Shown here: one piece after another, positions 44,791 to 55,215 of the stretch
Numbering within the stretch: position 1 is the stretch's first letter
Layout of the letters: every line of letters begins with the position of its first letter
From: Nephrocerus scutellatus
Taxonomy: Eukaryota; Arthropoda; Insecta; Diptera; Pipunculidae
Reading direction: 5' to 3'
NCBI GenBank assembly: GCA_947095585.1
Contig: OX352763.1
Span: 107,549,908 to 107,613,907, forward strand
Length of the DNA: 64,000 nt
The notes under the pieces: generated by a model
The model's database searches: none
Told to the model about the DNA's origin: nothing
Seen by the model: only the letters and a program-made list of their open reading frames with translations
Translations under genes and position numbers: made by a program

Positions 44791-47215
44791 AATGTAGTGC
44801 TTGCTTTACCTCCAAGTGGTGGTCCTCGGGCAACTATGTGTATAAATCCTTAAATATGTAGGCTTAAATTGCAAGTGCGAACGGTCTAGCGTTTCTATTC
44901 TAGGTAACGTGGGCTAGCACCGTGCGGTACCGAAAAATCCCCGCACTGAAGCCGACACAACGCCTTGGATAAGTAATGATGGAATAATAAAGATTGTTGG
45001 CTATTGTACCCGGACTAAGATTGGTTTCTGGAATGTGAGGGAGACTCAGGGTGCCAGATTTCTTCACCTGGAACGTGAGTTTCTTCGACATAATTTGGAC
45101 ATACTGGGAGTAATCCCCAACGTATAACACTGTACTACTCTACTCCGGCAAACCCTCCGGCAGTCCCCGTGAATCTGGAGTGGGTCTGATGCTAACGCCA
45201 ACAGCACGCAGAAGCCTAATTTCCTGGCACCCACATGGTGATAGGTTCTTATTGGCCAGATTTCGGACTAGAGTACGGTGCGTCACGATCATACAGTGCT
45301 ACGCCCCAACGAATCCCTCGACTGAGGATGAAAAGAACAACTTCTACAATCAGCTAACGTGCTATATTCAATGCAACGCCGAACGGAGATATCGTCATTG
45401 TGATGGGGGACTTGAATGCCAAGGTAGACAACGACAACGAAGGACTCAGACATGTGATTGGGAAGCACGGCCTCGGCGAACGTAATGACAATGGTGAAAG
45501 ATTTGTTGATTTCTGCAACACCAACCACCTTGTCATAGGAGGCACCATGTTTGAGCATAAGACCACAAAGTAAGCTGGGTGTCAACTAACAGGCAATCAT
45601 CATCCAACCAAATCGACCTTGTGGCTGGAGCTGTCTTTTAGACGTCCGAAACATACGAGGAGCCGACATGAGTATGATATGGGATCATCACCTTATGGTA
45701 CCTACTCTTAACTTACGTACTGCATCAGTTCAAAGAAACCGCAATATCATCACAATGCCTAGCTATAACATCGACCGGCCAAAGATCCCCTCAGTACGCT
45801 AACAATTAAGAGAACATTTATCGCAAGGAGTGGAAGCAATCAGCAGCTCACTGCCGACAACCATCCAAGGACATTGGAAAGCTGTGAAAAATGTTTTCAC
45901 ATTTGGAGTGGAAAGTATTGTTGGTAGAAGCCAGGCAAGGCACAGCACGTGGCTTATCGAGGATACCTGGAGGCTGATTGAAAAACGTAATTTCTTAAAG
46001 CTCGTGTTTTAGATACCCCAGCAGCAGCGATGATCAAGTTAGAGTCCCTGTGTCGAAGAAAAATGAGAGAATTGCAGCGTAGTGTAAGACGTGACAAACG
46101 CAATTATATTAACAACCTGGCCTCAGAAGTAGCGAGCAGGTGCGATAGCAGAACCGTTTGCAGAATCACCAAAGAGCTGACAGGTGGTCACCGCTCTAGC
46201 TAACATCCGGTGAAAGGCCTAGATGGTGCCGTACTCGTTTCAGATGAGGATCAGCTCAAGCTATGGAAGGAGCATTTTTATACGGTCCTTAAACGTGAAG
46301 TCACCAACGATATGCACCCAAATCAAACAGAGCTGCCGGAAGTAACAATTTCCCGAATTCGCACCTCAACTCCCAGTAAAGATGAGATCGCTACCGCGAT
46401 CAATGCACTAAAGAACAACAAGTCGATAGGACTAGATGGTATACCCGCAGAGCTTCTGCGTGCCGCTCCAACGACATCAGTAGAGCTTTTATATCCACTT
46501 GTAGAGAGAGCTTGGGAGGCAGAGAGTTTCACTGACAGTGTCAACAGACAGTTTATCTGGCTCGCCTTGCACTGGAGAGGTATACCTGATAAGCTAATAG
46601 CTATTATTAAAGCAACCTATGATGGCTCTAAATGTCATGTGCTGCACAGATGAAAACTGTCAGAGGAATTCGAGATCCTAAGTGGGGTACGAGAAGGTTG
46701 CCTTCTATCGCCGATACTATTTTTGTTGGTGATTAGCGATGTGCTTCGTGCAGCTTTATCTACTGGAAACTGAGGAATTCGTTGGACTCTTACATCTCAA
46801 CTCAAACATCTGGACTACGCTGACGACGTTTGTTTGCTCTCACACAGGATTATGGAGCTGCACCAAATGACAACAAATGTGGAAAGCGAGTCAAATGTGG
46901 TGGGTTTAAAGATTAATACTTGGAAGTATTTTTTCGACCGAAGGTGGAACCGAACAGGACATTGGGAACCGAATCGGCAAAGCAAAATCAGTGTTTCGAA
47001 TGATGTCCATGATATGGCGAAGCAATGCGATCTGCTTAAACACCAAACTTACACTGTTCCGGTGAAATGTTGAATCTGTGCTATTTTATGGGTGCAGCAC
47101 TTGAAAGGTTGGAGAGAGCTGAAGCTCATTGGCAAAAACCCCACGCGATGGCGCGTAGGCGTAGTAGAGGCCCTATGACCCACAAGGGGATATAGGACAT
47201 AAGTAAGTAAGTATG
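44791..47215 (+). pseudogene. LINE-A, near full span but broken
   Basis: A 5' region (44791-45000), then the EEP endonuclease: TKIGFWNVRETQGARF near 45010-45060, ESGVGLMLTPTARR and VTIIQCYAPTNPSTEDEKN near 45170-45340, a shifted-frame 'GDLNAKVDNDNE' equivalent near 45405, and a WDHHLMVPTLNLRT end (DH motif) near 45685. The linker (HWKAVKNVFTFGVESIVGRS) is at ~45870-45930. RT starts at 46210: ATAINALKNNKSIGLDGIPA, then an internal deletion jumps from EAESFTDS to VNRQFIWLAL, removing RT motif A. VREGCLLSPILF-like (RQG box) is near 46690 and LDYADDVCLLSH near 46808-46845. The end is the (TAAG)n tail at ~47205. It supplies the part missing from the 22.0-kb copy. Confidence 0.8.
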
Positions 47216-47247
47216 GTTCAATGCTGTTATCAGTTGCTATAAAAATG

Positions 47248-47282
47248 TATTCTTGGCGCAATAGACCGTTGTGGTCCAATAG
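47248..47282 (-). mobile_element. SINE 3' scrap
   Basis: 'ttggcgcaatagaccgttgt' followed by 'ggtccaat' matches the 3' end of the SINE family; nothing else of the copy remains. Confidence 0.5.
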
Positions 47283-47499
47283 TTTAAGTATTAAGCCTTT
47301 GGGAATTCCTCAACCACTACCTTAATTCTAACACCATTATTGGTTTTATGCGTAGCTTCGTGTTTTCATGTCTCCTAGTCGATCCATATAAGAGCGGCTT
47401 GTGCAATTGCTACAGTTCTATCCTTTTTAACGATCACAAAGACAGCGGAACAATATTCTGACTATGCTTCATGTTAGTTGCTTCAAGCCTTTTAAAGGC

Positions 47500-47890
47500 A
47501 CATTTGAGATGGACGACATCTCTAGTAGCACTGCCAGAAAACACGACCTAGATGACAACATTGCAAACGGCTTTAGGCTGATTGAATTTGATGTGAAAAG
47601 AAATGTCCCTTTAGCTCCCTAGCACTTGGTTCCCTCATCTCATCTACAAGGGAATGTTCGCACCTTTGGAGCTGCCAACTTTGACTCTGATCACTGGCTA
47701 GTTGCAGACAAGGTGCGAATGAGGATATGCCAACCGGACACAACAGTGAAGAGTCACTGAGAAAATATTGTAACGTCGAAGAATTTGCAATCGCAAGAGA
47801 CTGCCAAAATCTTCACCGAATGCGTGTTTCGTAACGTATCTGGAAATCATATGCGGCCAGAATCAAGTACCAAGGACTAGTTGCTAAGAC
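47500..47890 (+). pseudogene. LINE endonuclease C-terminal fragment
   Basis: Plus-strand decayed EEP endonuclease: LDDNIANGFRLIEFDVKRN near 47545-47605, then a gap, then VRTFGAANFDSDHWLVADKV (the SDHxLV motif, catalytic His) near 47657-47715 and RMRICQ. It resembles LINE-B endonuclease (NGQRVIEMAA; SDH) but is more diverged, perhaps another RTE/CR1-like family. Confidence 0.6.
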
Positions 47891-48196
47891 AAGCAATCAG
47901 AAACTATGCTACGGATATTCCAGGTTTCACTCGAACACCAGTTCAAGACCCCTGGTTTGATCACGATTGACGGCAGGCGGACGCAAGAAAACCCGTACAG
48001 CCAGGGGTTTGAAGGTTTGAAACGTTGCGCTAACCTAATAGGTAGTGCAGCTACACATGCAAAATATGTATATGTGGTTAATTGAGCCAGGAATCTCATT
48101 CCAAAATATGACGGATTTGTTTTCGTTTTCAAAATTGAAAGAAGCTACCTATATACAAATTCCAGACAATTTATGAAAATAAGTTTTGAAAAAAAG

Positions 48197-49591
48197 AAAC
48201 CGGTTTGATTGCATTTTTGACCACTACATAATGATTTAAACTTATAATCCGTTACATTTCAAATAATCCAATAAACCTTATAGCCTAAGAGTATGCTATT
48301 AAAAAGTGGTTAATTCTAATTCAGTGCCTATTTTTAGTCATCATCTGCGCTACCAGCTACTTTTCGTAACAATATAAATATTGCAATAGCTAAGTGCCCG
48401 GCGTTGCGTGGTTGTAAATTTTGACCCTATAGAGGTGTTGTTTTACCATCACTAATCACCTCAGCGACCCCAAAAACTATAAAATCGACACTAATATCGC
48501 TAACCCCATCATCCCCTAGGGACACCACTTAGCCCTAGGGGTGTCCTACCAACACTTATGATCTCAGTTACATCGAAAACTATAGAAACGACACTAATAT
48601 CCCAACCAATGAACCACATCAGAGGTGTCTTACGATAACTTAACGATAACCTCAACGACCCCGAAAATTATAGAATCGACAAATGTATTTTTATAATACA
48701 TATAGTTTGGGACGCGTAGTTATAGTATATTACAGAACGAGCAAGGAAAGTGGAGTTTATCGTGCGAGGTCGAAGCTTGACGGCAATCTAACGAGCACGA
48801 TGAGCACTTTTCTGCAAGTCATGTACGCTATTTTTCACGCGTCCAAATCGGTTTTTTTTGCTAAATCGAGAGAGAAGCAGAAATCACAAACGACAAACAA
48901 AAGAGGATTCTTGCTCATGCGCAATGTGTTCGCTGAGATTGTAGTAAATAACAAAAGACGTTTATATCATAACATAACTAGTGTTGTTATGGGCTACTTT
49001 CGAGGCTAGTTTATAGCGTACGAAACAGTCACTTTCGGCTATGGGCGCGTGAAAATTTACATAATTAACTCGTTACAGCAGTTAGCAAGATATGGTGCTA
49101 ATTAGAGAGGCATGTTACTTGAGGATTATATTTTTTTTGGAAAGATTTTTTAAATAAATTGTAGAATGGCGGAAATTTACTACACAACTGGAGTTCACCT
49201 CTAAATGACTTTGGTTTTTATATGTTTATGTAAAAAGCAACGCAAATAAGAAATTGCATTCCAAATCACTCCAAACTCCACTCGTAAGCCTGCTTCGTAC
49301 AACAAAGTAAGAAAAGACACGCTACATACCTTCTTAAAGGTTACACTTAGTTAACAAGTTTATATTTTCTTGTTACCACTCTATGTGCACTCGTCATAAC
49401 GAAAATATAATATTATTACGAAAAGTAGTTAGTAGCGCAGATAATGAGATTCGAATCGCATAGACACTGAATTAGAATTAAGCACTTTTGAACAGCATAC
49501 TTTTAGGCTGTAAGATCTATTAGATTATTTGAAATTTGAAGTTGAAGTTTAAATCATTATGCACTGGTTAAAAATGTAGTCAACCCGGTTT
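48197..49591. mobile_element. Element with ~210-bp terminal inverted repeats
   Basis: The left arm (48197-48405) and the reverse complement of the right arm (49395-49591) align over about 200 bp: 'aaaccgg', 'acataatgatttaaact', 'catttcaaataatc', 'agcctaaaagtatgctgtt', 'ttaattctaattcagtg', 'tctgcgctac', 'ctacttttcgta'. The interior holds a short minisatellite (48424-48680) and a 108-codon frame (48683-49009) without a recognised domain. The size (~1.4 kb) and long arms fit a non-autonomous DNA transposon or foldback element. No target duplication could be assigned. Confidence 0.7.
48424..48680 (+). repeat. Three-unit ~100-bp minisatellite
   Basis: Units share 'gaggtgt', 'ccatcactaatcacctcagc', 'accccaaaaactataaaatc' and 'gacactaatatc', with divergence in the third. 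It lies inside the long-inverted-repeat element, just after its left arm. Confidence 0.6.
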
Positions 49592-49678
49592 GTGCGGTTT
49601 GCCCGGTTTGTGTGTAGGAACATAATTGTGCATGTAGTTTATTTTTAGAAGATGTCGTGAGAAGACTCATTACATATG

Positions 49679-50055
49679 TGTAACGTTAGTTGTAAATAAG
49701 GGAATAAGTCCACAATTTTCTGGTCTTTTCTGGATATTTCCGTCTATAAGATTGGAAGATTCTGGAAACTTTTCAATGAGCATAAAAGGTGACGTTCTCT
49801 GCAGGGGATTCATTCATTGTTTAGAATTAAACCAGTCAAGTTGTAAAAGTTCTTGTAAAGTAATACTGCTACCACCTAAGAGAATTATAGTGAAGTACAC
49901 GTGCTGTTGTAATAAGTAGTTTTGTGTACATTTAAAGTACATTTGTGTTATTTTTGCTTTTTGTTTATTTGAGTTCTTATTTGTAAATTAATAAGCTTGT
50001 GTTGTGTTTTATTTGCAAAATCCTTTACGAACTCGAATGCCTAAATTTCGTAACA
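49679..50055 (+). mobile_element. Probable solo LTR (gypsy type)
   Basis: The ~377-bp block starts TGTAACG and ends CGTAACA. It contains a TATA-like 'gagcataaaaggtgac' near 49778 and a T-rich, 'gcttgtgttgtgttttattt' region before the end, an LTR-like layout (U3-R-U5). A related 3' end occurs at ~23960-24052. No internal retroviral-like sequence adjoins it, so recombination between two LTRs may have left a solo copy. A clear 4-bp target duplication was not seen. Confidence 0.45.
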
Positions 50056-51306
50056 ATATATTTCGAAAGCAAAAAGCATAAATACAACTTTAATCTGAAT
50101 CATTTGCAAGAACGTCGTATAGCTTACTCATAAGCACAATCAAACTTCGTAAACTTTTATTTATGGTATATAAGAGATTATTTCATTTCAGTGCACATGT
50201 ACGTACCGAATCACATACCTATGGGAAGAGCATTATCTTTATTATCGTTGTCGGCTGATTTCCAAGGAACAACTTCGGGGACAATGCAGTCAACACTTGA
50301 GATATAGATGACCGGGCGAACTCGACTAAAGCCAATAGACTTCCACGACCTCTTTGTGACCATATGCTTTAATTCCCGGATTGTCCCCCACTTTCTATAG
50401 GAGAACATTGTACCGCGCCGTCGAGACACAATTTGCTATACGAGAGTATGATGAATGTGCTCCAGATATTTTTTTTTTTTTTGGTTTGCCTCTTTCTGCA
50501 CAAACTGAACTGAACTGAACTGGAATTTTTTTCTGTTCCAAGAGTTGTTCCCGCATAGGACATTATCTTTCGTCACAGTTCAGTTTATAGTTTGGTCGTT
50601 TGGCGATGCGGCGCGCAAGTGGGACGCTCTCCTTTGCGTTTTTGGCTCTCGACAAAAATTTATCGCCGTTAAATTGCCGCTAGCGATGAGTGCCAAATAC
50701 TCTCAACGAAATAAGGATAAATATACTCATAATAAAAAAAAATACTGAATACTTCGCGCATAAAAAAGGCAAAAAAAAACAATAGTTCAGTGTGGTGAGG
50801 CCAATAACAAGAGGCAACCAATTTAGGGCTTTGGATAACTGAAGCCGCCTCTATTTTAATGCTAACCCCTAAAAGGGATGGTTGTTTTTCAATGGAATAG
50901 GGTTGAATTCTGCGGAATAAAATGGGCATAGACAATGAATACAGATTCATTGTTTTGTCGGCTTTAGTTGGCGGAAAACAACTAACAGGGGGGATGTACA
51001 GAGACAACGTGACACCTAGCAGTTGATGGAGGGTGCATTGACCGAAGCGTAATGTCATGTAGGGGGGAAAGTTTCGTGCAACCACTATCTTAATTATGAC
51101 ACCATCTGGGGCACCATAGGGGAAAAACTTTTTTTTTGTTTATAAATTTTCATAACAATCACAATATAGTAAATGAAGTGTGGTTGTAAATAATAAAACC
51201 AATATTAGTGTTAGTCCTTATTAAACATTTGCAGCACTTAATTCAGATCTCTTGAATGTTTTTTACATACAAGTATTCTAACGTCGTTACTAAAAGAGAC
51301 AGGTTA
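50056..51306. other. Spacer
   Basis: No recognised gene or repeat. A 138-codon minus-strand frame (51085-50669) has Phe/Tyr-rich low-complexity ends and no known domain; it was not accepted. Confidence 0.4.
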
Positions 51307-51316
51307 TATTTAACCT

Positions 51317-51606
51317 AATAATAATAATATTTGGCGCGACAGACCATTGCGGTCCAAGGCCTAACTCTTCTCGCGACCATTTGTGCTGCACATGTTAATT
51401 TTTGGACACAAATGGAAGGGACCTACAATTTAAGGCCGGATCCGAACGGCGAATTGAGAAGCTTTCCGTGACAAGGTATTAATTACTCTCGGAACGTTTG
51501 TCACCGGGACACCGTGAAAAATACTTTTTTTTTTGTGTTGCTGGGATTCGAACCTGAACCTCCTGCGCAGCAGCCATGTGCACTACCACTGAGCCACGGC
51601 GCCCAC
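51317..51606 (-). mobile_element. tRNA-derived SINE, full length with 10-bp target duplication
   Basis: Reference copy of the family, on the minus strand: start TGGGCGCCG, box A TGGCTCAGTGG near 51595, box B GGTTCGAATCC near 51550. Both are matches to the internal RNA polymerase III promoter of tRNA genes. A ~200-bp body follows and a CG-rich end ('accgcaatggtctgtcgcgc' 'caaatatt') with an (ATT)n tail. TATTTAACCT flanks both sides (51307-51316 and 51607-51616), showing insertion by target-primed reverse transcription. It carries a T-run in the body near 51525 and looks fairly young. The mobilising LINE is unknown. Confidence 0.9.
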
Positions 51607-51786
51607 TATTTAACCTTATACATCAATATTTATACTAAAATTTCGTAAAAAGAGATAATATAAAAATATAAAAATATAAAACAAATTCAGGTTAGTTACA
51701 CCATTTTTAACTCAAGAACGGCGAGACCGATTTTTATGGTCTTCAATTTGTTGGATTTGTCTCCGCCCCGAATAGCAGAATAACTA

Positions 51787-53081
51787 AAGGGTCCGCCATC
51801 TAAAGTTTTTTTTTTCAACTAGTGCTTATTTCGTGAATGGTAACACTTAGCTCATGTCTGATTTGACAGATAATTAGTTGTATCCTTCCGCTGAACGAAT
51901 ATGGTTGTGTATACGCTTGAACAACGCTGGGAAATATTGCGACATTACTTTGAAAATCATGGTAATGTTGCAGAATGTGTGCGAAAATTGCGTACGGATT
52001 TTGGAAGAAGAGAAGCACCGTCAGCTCCGTATGTTCGTTATCTTGTGAAAAAAGTGAAAGTAACTGGCATCCTCATCGATAAACCAAAGCGTGAAAAGCC
52101 AAAAACAGTGCGTACACCCGAGAATATTGATGCTGTGGCAGAAAGTGTGCGTGAAGCGCCATCAACATCAATTCACCGTCGTTCTCAACAATTGAACATT
52201 TCGTAGACATCATTGAGACGAATTTTGCATAAAGACCTTGGTATGACGCCATACAAAGTCCAATTGGTTCAGGAGTTGAAGCCAACTGACCATCCAATGC
52301 GTTTTCGCTTCGCTGAGTGGGCCTGCGATCGACTTACAGAAGATGCCGATTTTGCCAAAAAAATCATCTTTTCGGATGAAGCTCATTTTGATCTTGGCGG
52401 GTATGTAAACAAGCAAAATTGTCGCATTTGGCGCACAGAAAACCCGCACGCATACATTGAAAAGCCGGTACACCCAAAACGAGTCACTGTTTGGTGCGGA
52501 TTTTGGTCCAGAGGCATAATTGGGCCATTTTTCTTCGAAAATGAGCAAGGAGTGGCCGTTACAGTCAATGGCGATCGTTATCGGGCCATGTTGAACGAAT
52601 TTTTGTTCACAAAAATTGAAGAGGAGGATATTGGCAACATTTGGTTTCAACAGGATGGCGCTACGTGCCACACAGCCGAAGCTACACTCGATGTTTTGCG
52701 CCCTGTTTTTGAAGATCGCATTATCAGCCGCAGAGCTGATGTCGTTTGGCCACCTCGAAGCTGCGATTTGACACCGTTGGACTATTATTTGTGGGGTGCC
52801 CTCAAAGATAAGTGTTACGCCGACAAGCCAGAGACAATTGACGCTTTAAAGGACAATATTCGTGAAGCCATTGGTGAAATACAGCTGCACACAATCGATA
52901 ATGTGCTTAAAAATTGGACCGCTCGTGTAGGCTACTGCATGGCCAGCCGAGGCAGCCATTTGAATGAAATTATTTTCCATTATTAACCGGAAGGATTGTA
53001 CTTTCAAATAAAAAAAGAAATTTGAGAAAATATTCAGTAGTTTTTTTTATAGCATTTTCAAAAGTTATTTGGCGGACCCTT
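51787..53081 (+). mobile_element. Mariner element (rosa-like), complete ends
   Basis: About 1.3 kb, bounded by inverted AAGGGTCCGCCA (51787-51798; inverted at 53070-53081) and TA on both sides (51785-51786, 53082-53083). The single transposase frame fills 51901-52986. The size, TA target and D,D41D enzyme are as expected for the basal mariner group described from tephritid flies. Confidence 0.88.
51901..52986 (+). pseudogene. Mariner D,D41D transposase, one in-frame stop
   Basis: Cut-and-paste transposase of about 360 codons. The ATG at 51901 begins MVVYTLEQRWEILRHYFENH, the first helix-turn-helix. The linker to the second HTH reaches LNIS at ~52200, then TAG at 52204-52206, after which the frame stays open to the TAA at 52984. 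Catalytic region: IIFSDEAHFDL (first Asp, ~52370), WFQQDGATCHTA (second Asp, ~52645-52680) and SCDLTPLDYYLWG (third Asp, ~52765-52800). Forty-one residues separate the second and third Asp, giving D,D41D. WGALKDKCYADKP and HLNEIIFHY close the protein. Apart from the stop I see no frameshift, so the copy is recently inactivated or the stop is a sequencing/allelic variant. It is more complete than the 38982 and 12071 copies. Confidence 0.88.
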
Positions 53082-53171
53082 TAGTAAAACATTGGAAAAA
53101 TTCACGAAAACAAAATGTATGAAGAAAATTCATTTTCTTATACATTTTGTATGGAACGTCTTTTTTTTCAA

Positions 53172-53500
53172 CGCATCGAAGGTTGCTCAACGTGCTGAAA
53201 CACCTCCAGCGAAAACATTGACCAATTTCTTTTCGATTTGCCAAAGTTATCCGTTGCTTTACTCTGAAATGCTAATTTATTACACTTACGGAAGCAAAGC
53301 GATGCGGTTCCTGATCATACGGATGTGCGTCCTACTGATGCTCTTGGTCGCATTTCGCTTCTACTTGCGGTTGTTGGTGGTGAATTTCGTGTTGCATGTC
53401 AACAGCTCAATTTGCTTGAAAACGATACTCATTGGGAGATGACAAACGCTGAAGTAATTCTTTCTGCATCTCCAAGTCAGATACGTACATTTTATTTCAT
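53172..53500 (+). pseudogene. Helitron helicase-region relic
   Basis: Two shifted frames give text typical of the C-terminal replicase/helicase protein of animal Helitrons: RAETPPAKTLTNFFSICQS, then LLYSEMLIYYTY ('LLYxEMPxYYTW'), then in another frame HTDVRPTDALGRISLLLAVV, FRVACQQLNLLENDTHWEMT, NAEVILSASPSQIRT ('RxLLEDDxHWxxTLxEAxxxxSPxQIRxLF'). Only ~110 codons remain, with at least two frame changes. No Helitron ends (TC...CTRR with hairpin) were identified. It is bounded on the right by the inverted LINE-A copy. Confidence 0.6.
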
Positions 53501-53504
53501 CATT

Positions 53505-54655
53505 CATTATGTCCTATATCCCCTTGTGGGTCCTAGGTCCTCTACTACACCTTCGCGCAATCGCGTGCGGTTCCTGGCAATGAGCTTCAGCTCTCTCCAA
53601 CTCTTCCCCAATTGCCGTGACTCCTCCTCAACTGTTCTGCGCCATGTAATTCTCGGACGACCCGTTCTTCTATCATCCTGAGATAACGGGTTCCATTGCA
53701 TTGCGTAGTTTGCTATGAAACTGTCGCCTTTTCGGAGTGTATGACCAATCCACTACCACTTCCGTCGTTGGGTGGTTGGGCCTATTGGGGCCTGGACCAG
53801 TTCTCTGGTAAATATGTTCGTTAGAGATACGGTTAGGCCAGAAAATCCCTAACATGTTCCGTAGGCACCTATTTATGAACGTTTGTAATCTTTTTGTGAT
53901 AGTAGCGGTAACCTTCCAAGTGCTGAACCTATACAACAGCACAGATTCAACATTTGAACGGAACAGTCGCAGCTTGGTGTTTAAGCTGATCGCATTGCTT
54001 CGCCATATCATGGACATCATTCCAAACACTGATTTTGCTTTGCCGATTTGGTTGACAATGTCCCGTTCGGTTCCACCTTCGGTCGAGACGAGGTTGATTA
54101 TTTGGGTTTTGGCAGTATTAATCTTCAAACCCGCAACATTTGCCTCCCTTTCCACATTTGTTGTCATTTGGTACAGCTCCATAATCCTGGGTCGTTGGAG
54201 CGGCACGCTTGTTCTCTGATGCGTTGATCGGGGTAGTGGTCTCGTCTTTACTGGGAGTTGAAGTGCAAATACGGGAAATTGTTACTTCCGGCAGCTCCAT
54301 TTGATTTGGGTGCATATCGTTGGCGAGTACACGGTTAAGGACCGTAGAAAAATACTCCTTCCATAGCTTGAACTGATCCTCATCTGAAACGAGTACGACA
54401 CCTGATATTCTATTGGTATTACGTTTGTTACGTCTTACAATCTTACTTCTCTCATTTTTCTTTGACACAGGGACTCTAGCTCAATCCTCGCTGTTGCTGG
54501 GGTATCTACAATACGAGCTTTAAAAAGCTTACGTTCTTCAATCCGCCTCCAGGTATCCTCGGTAAGGCACGTGCTGTACCTTGCCTGGCTTCTACCAACA
54601 ATACTTTCCGCTCCAGATGTGAAAATATTTTTCACAGCTTTCCAATGTTCCAAAC
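53505..54655 (-). pseudogene. LINE-A, inverted copy with internal deletion
   Basis: Minus strand from 54653: linker HWKAVKNIFTSGAESIVGRS, TEDTWRRIEERK, a KMRE segment, then after gaps ISGVVLVSDEDQFKLWKEYF, VTISRICTSTPSKDETTTPI and ENKRAAPTT. The sequence jumps to ...QDYGAVPNDNKCGKG (equivalent of RIMELHQMTTNVER), deleting the whole RT palm. It continues through GLKINTAKTQIINL, TERDIVNQIGKAKSVFGMMS, MIWRSNAISLNTKLRLFRSN, FINRCLRNMLGIFWPNRISN, a NPLSQDDRRTGRPRITWRRT stretch and the ARNRTR..LGPTRGYRT end at ~53510. The C-terminus here is the best preserved of the three copies. Confidence 0.8.
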
Positions 54656-54769
54656 GGCAAACATGGAACTACACTGCCAATTTTATTTAAAAATGGTTCT
54701 TTAGATACAACAATGGCAACATGCAAACTCATGTTAAAGCGGTATGCTACCAAAAAAAAAACTAACCTT

Positions 54770-55215
54770 AGGTGGTCAGACGGAACAACTTGTTTAGCGA
54801 CTAAGCAGATCTGACCCAAGCTGGATCCGAAACGCCCCAAGTGTCTGATCTCTCAAAAAAGATTGCACATCGGTGCTATAAAAGGTTTCATTACTGGACA
54901 CTGTCTCATAGGCAAGCATGCAGCAAAGCTTGGCGTTTTCCCAATTGACTTCTGCAGAACCTTTATGGACGACGAGGAGGAGGAGGAGACCATTCTCCAT
55001 ATGTCCCCAGCCCCCTTTGAATGATTTCGTTCTTTATTTTACAATGACCTTAACGATCTAACCAACACTGACATTTGTAATCTCTTGCACTTCATATGAA
55101 GCTCAAAATGGTTTAGTAAGTAGGCGGGAAAAATTTCTCGATCTACGTGGTAGCACAATGGACCATTACTGGTCTAAGTGTGTCGGCTTTTTCATAGACA
55201 GCCACCTTAACCTAA
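54770..55215 (+). mobile_element. LINE C-terminal end and 3' tail
   Basis: Plus strand, frame-shifted: SDLSKKIAHRCY-like, FITGHCLIGKHAAKLGVFPI in a shifted frame (TGHCxxxxHxxxLG motif) near 54887-54945, FCRTFMDDEEEEETILHM (zinc-ligand Cys and acidic run) near 54950-55000, then 3' sequence to 'ccttaacctaacctaacct' at 55201-55220. Jockey/R1/LOA-like, 5' truncated. Confidence 0.65.

Noticed and set aside
50669..51085. 138-codon minus frame
   Set aside because: Phe/Tyr-rich because of A-rich DNA on the other strand; no recognisable motif.
51540..51606. tRNA gene suggested by box A and box B
   Set aside because: The boxes belong to the SINE head; no complete cloverleaf with acceptor stem, and body plus (ATT)n tail follow.
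53092..53442. 116-codon frame as a membrane protein gene
   Set aside because: The hydrophobic part arises in a shifted frame of the Helitron helicase relic; neighbouring frames give the family's conserved blocks.
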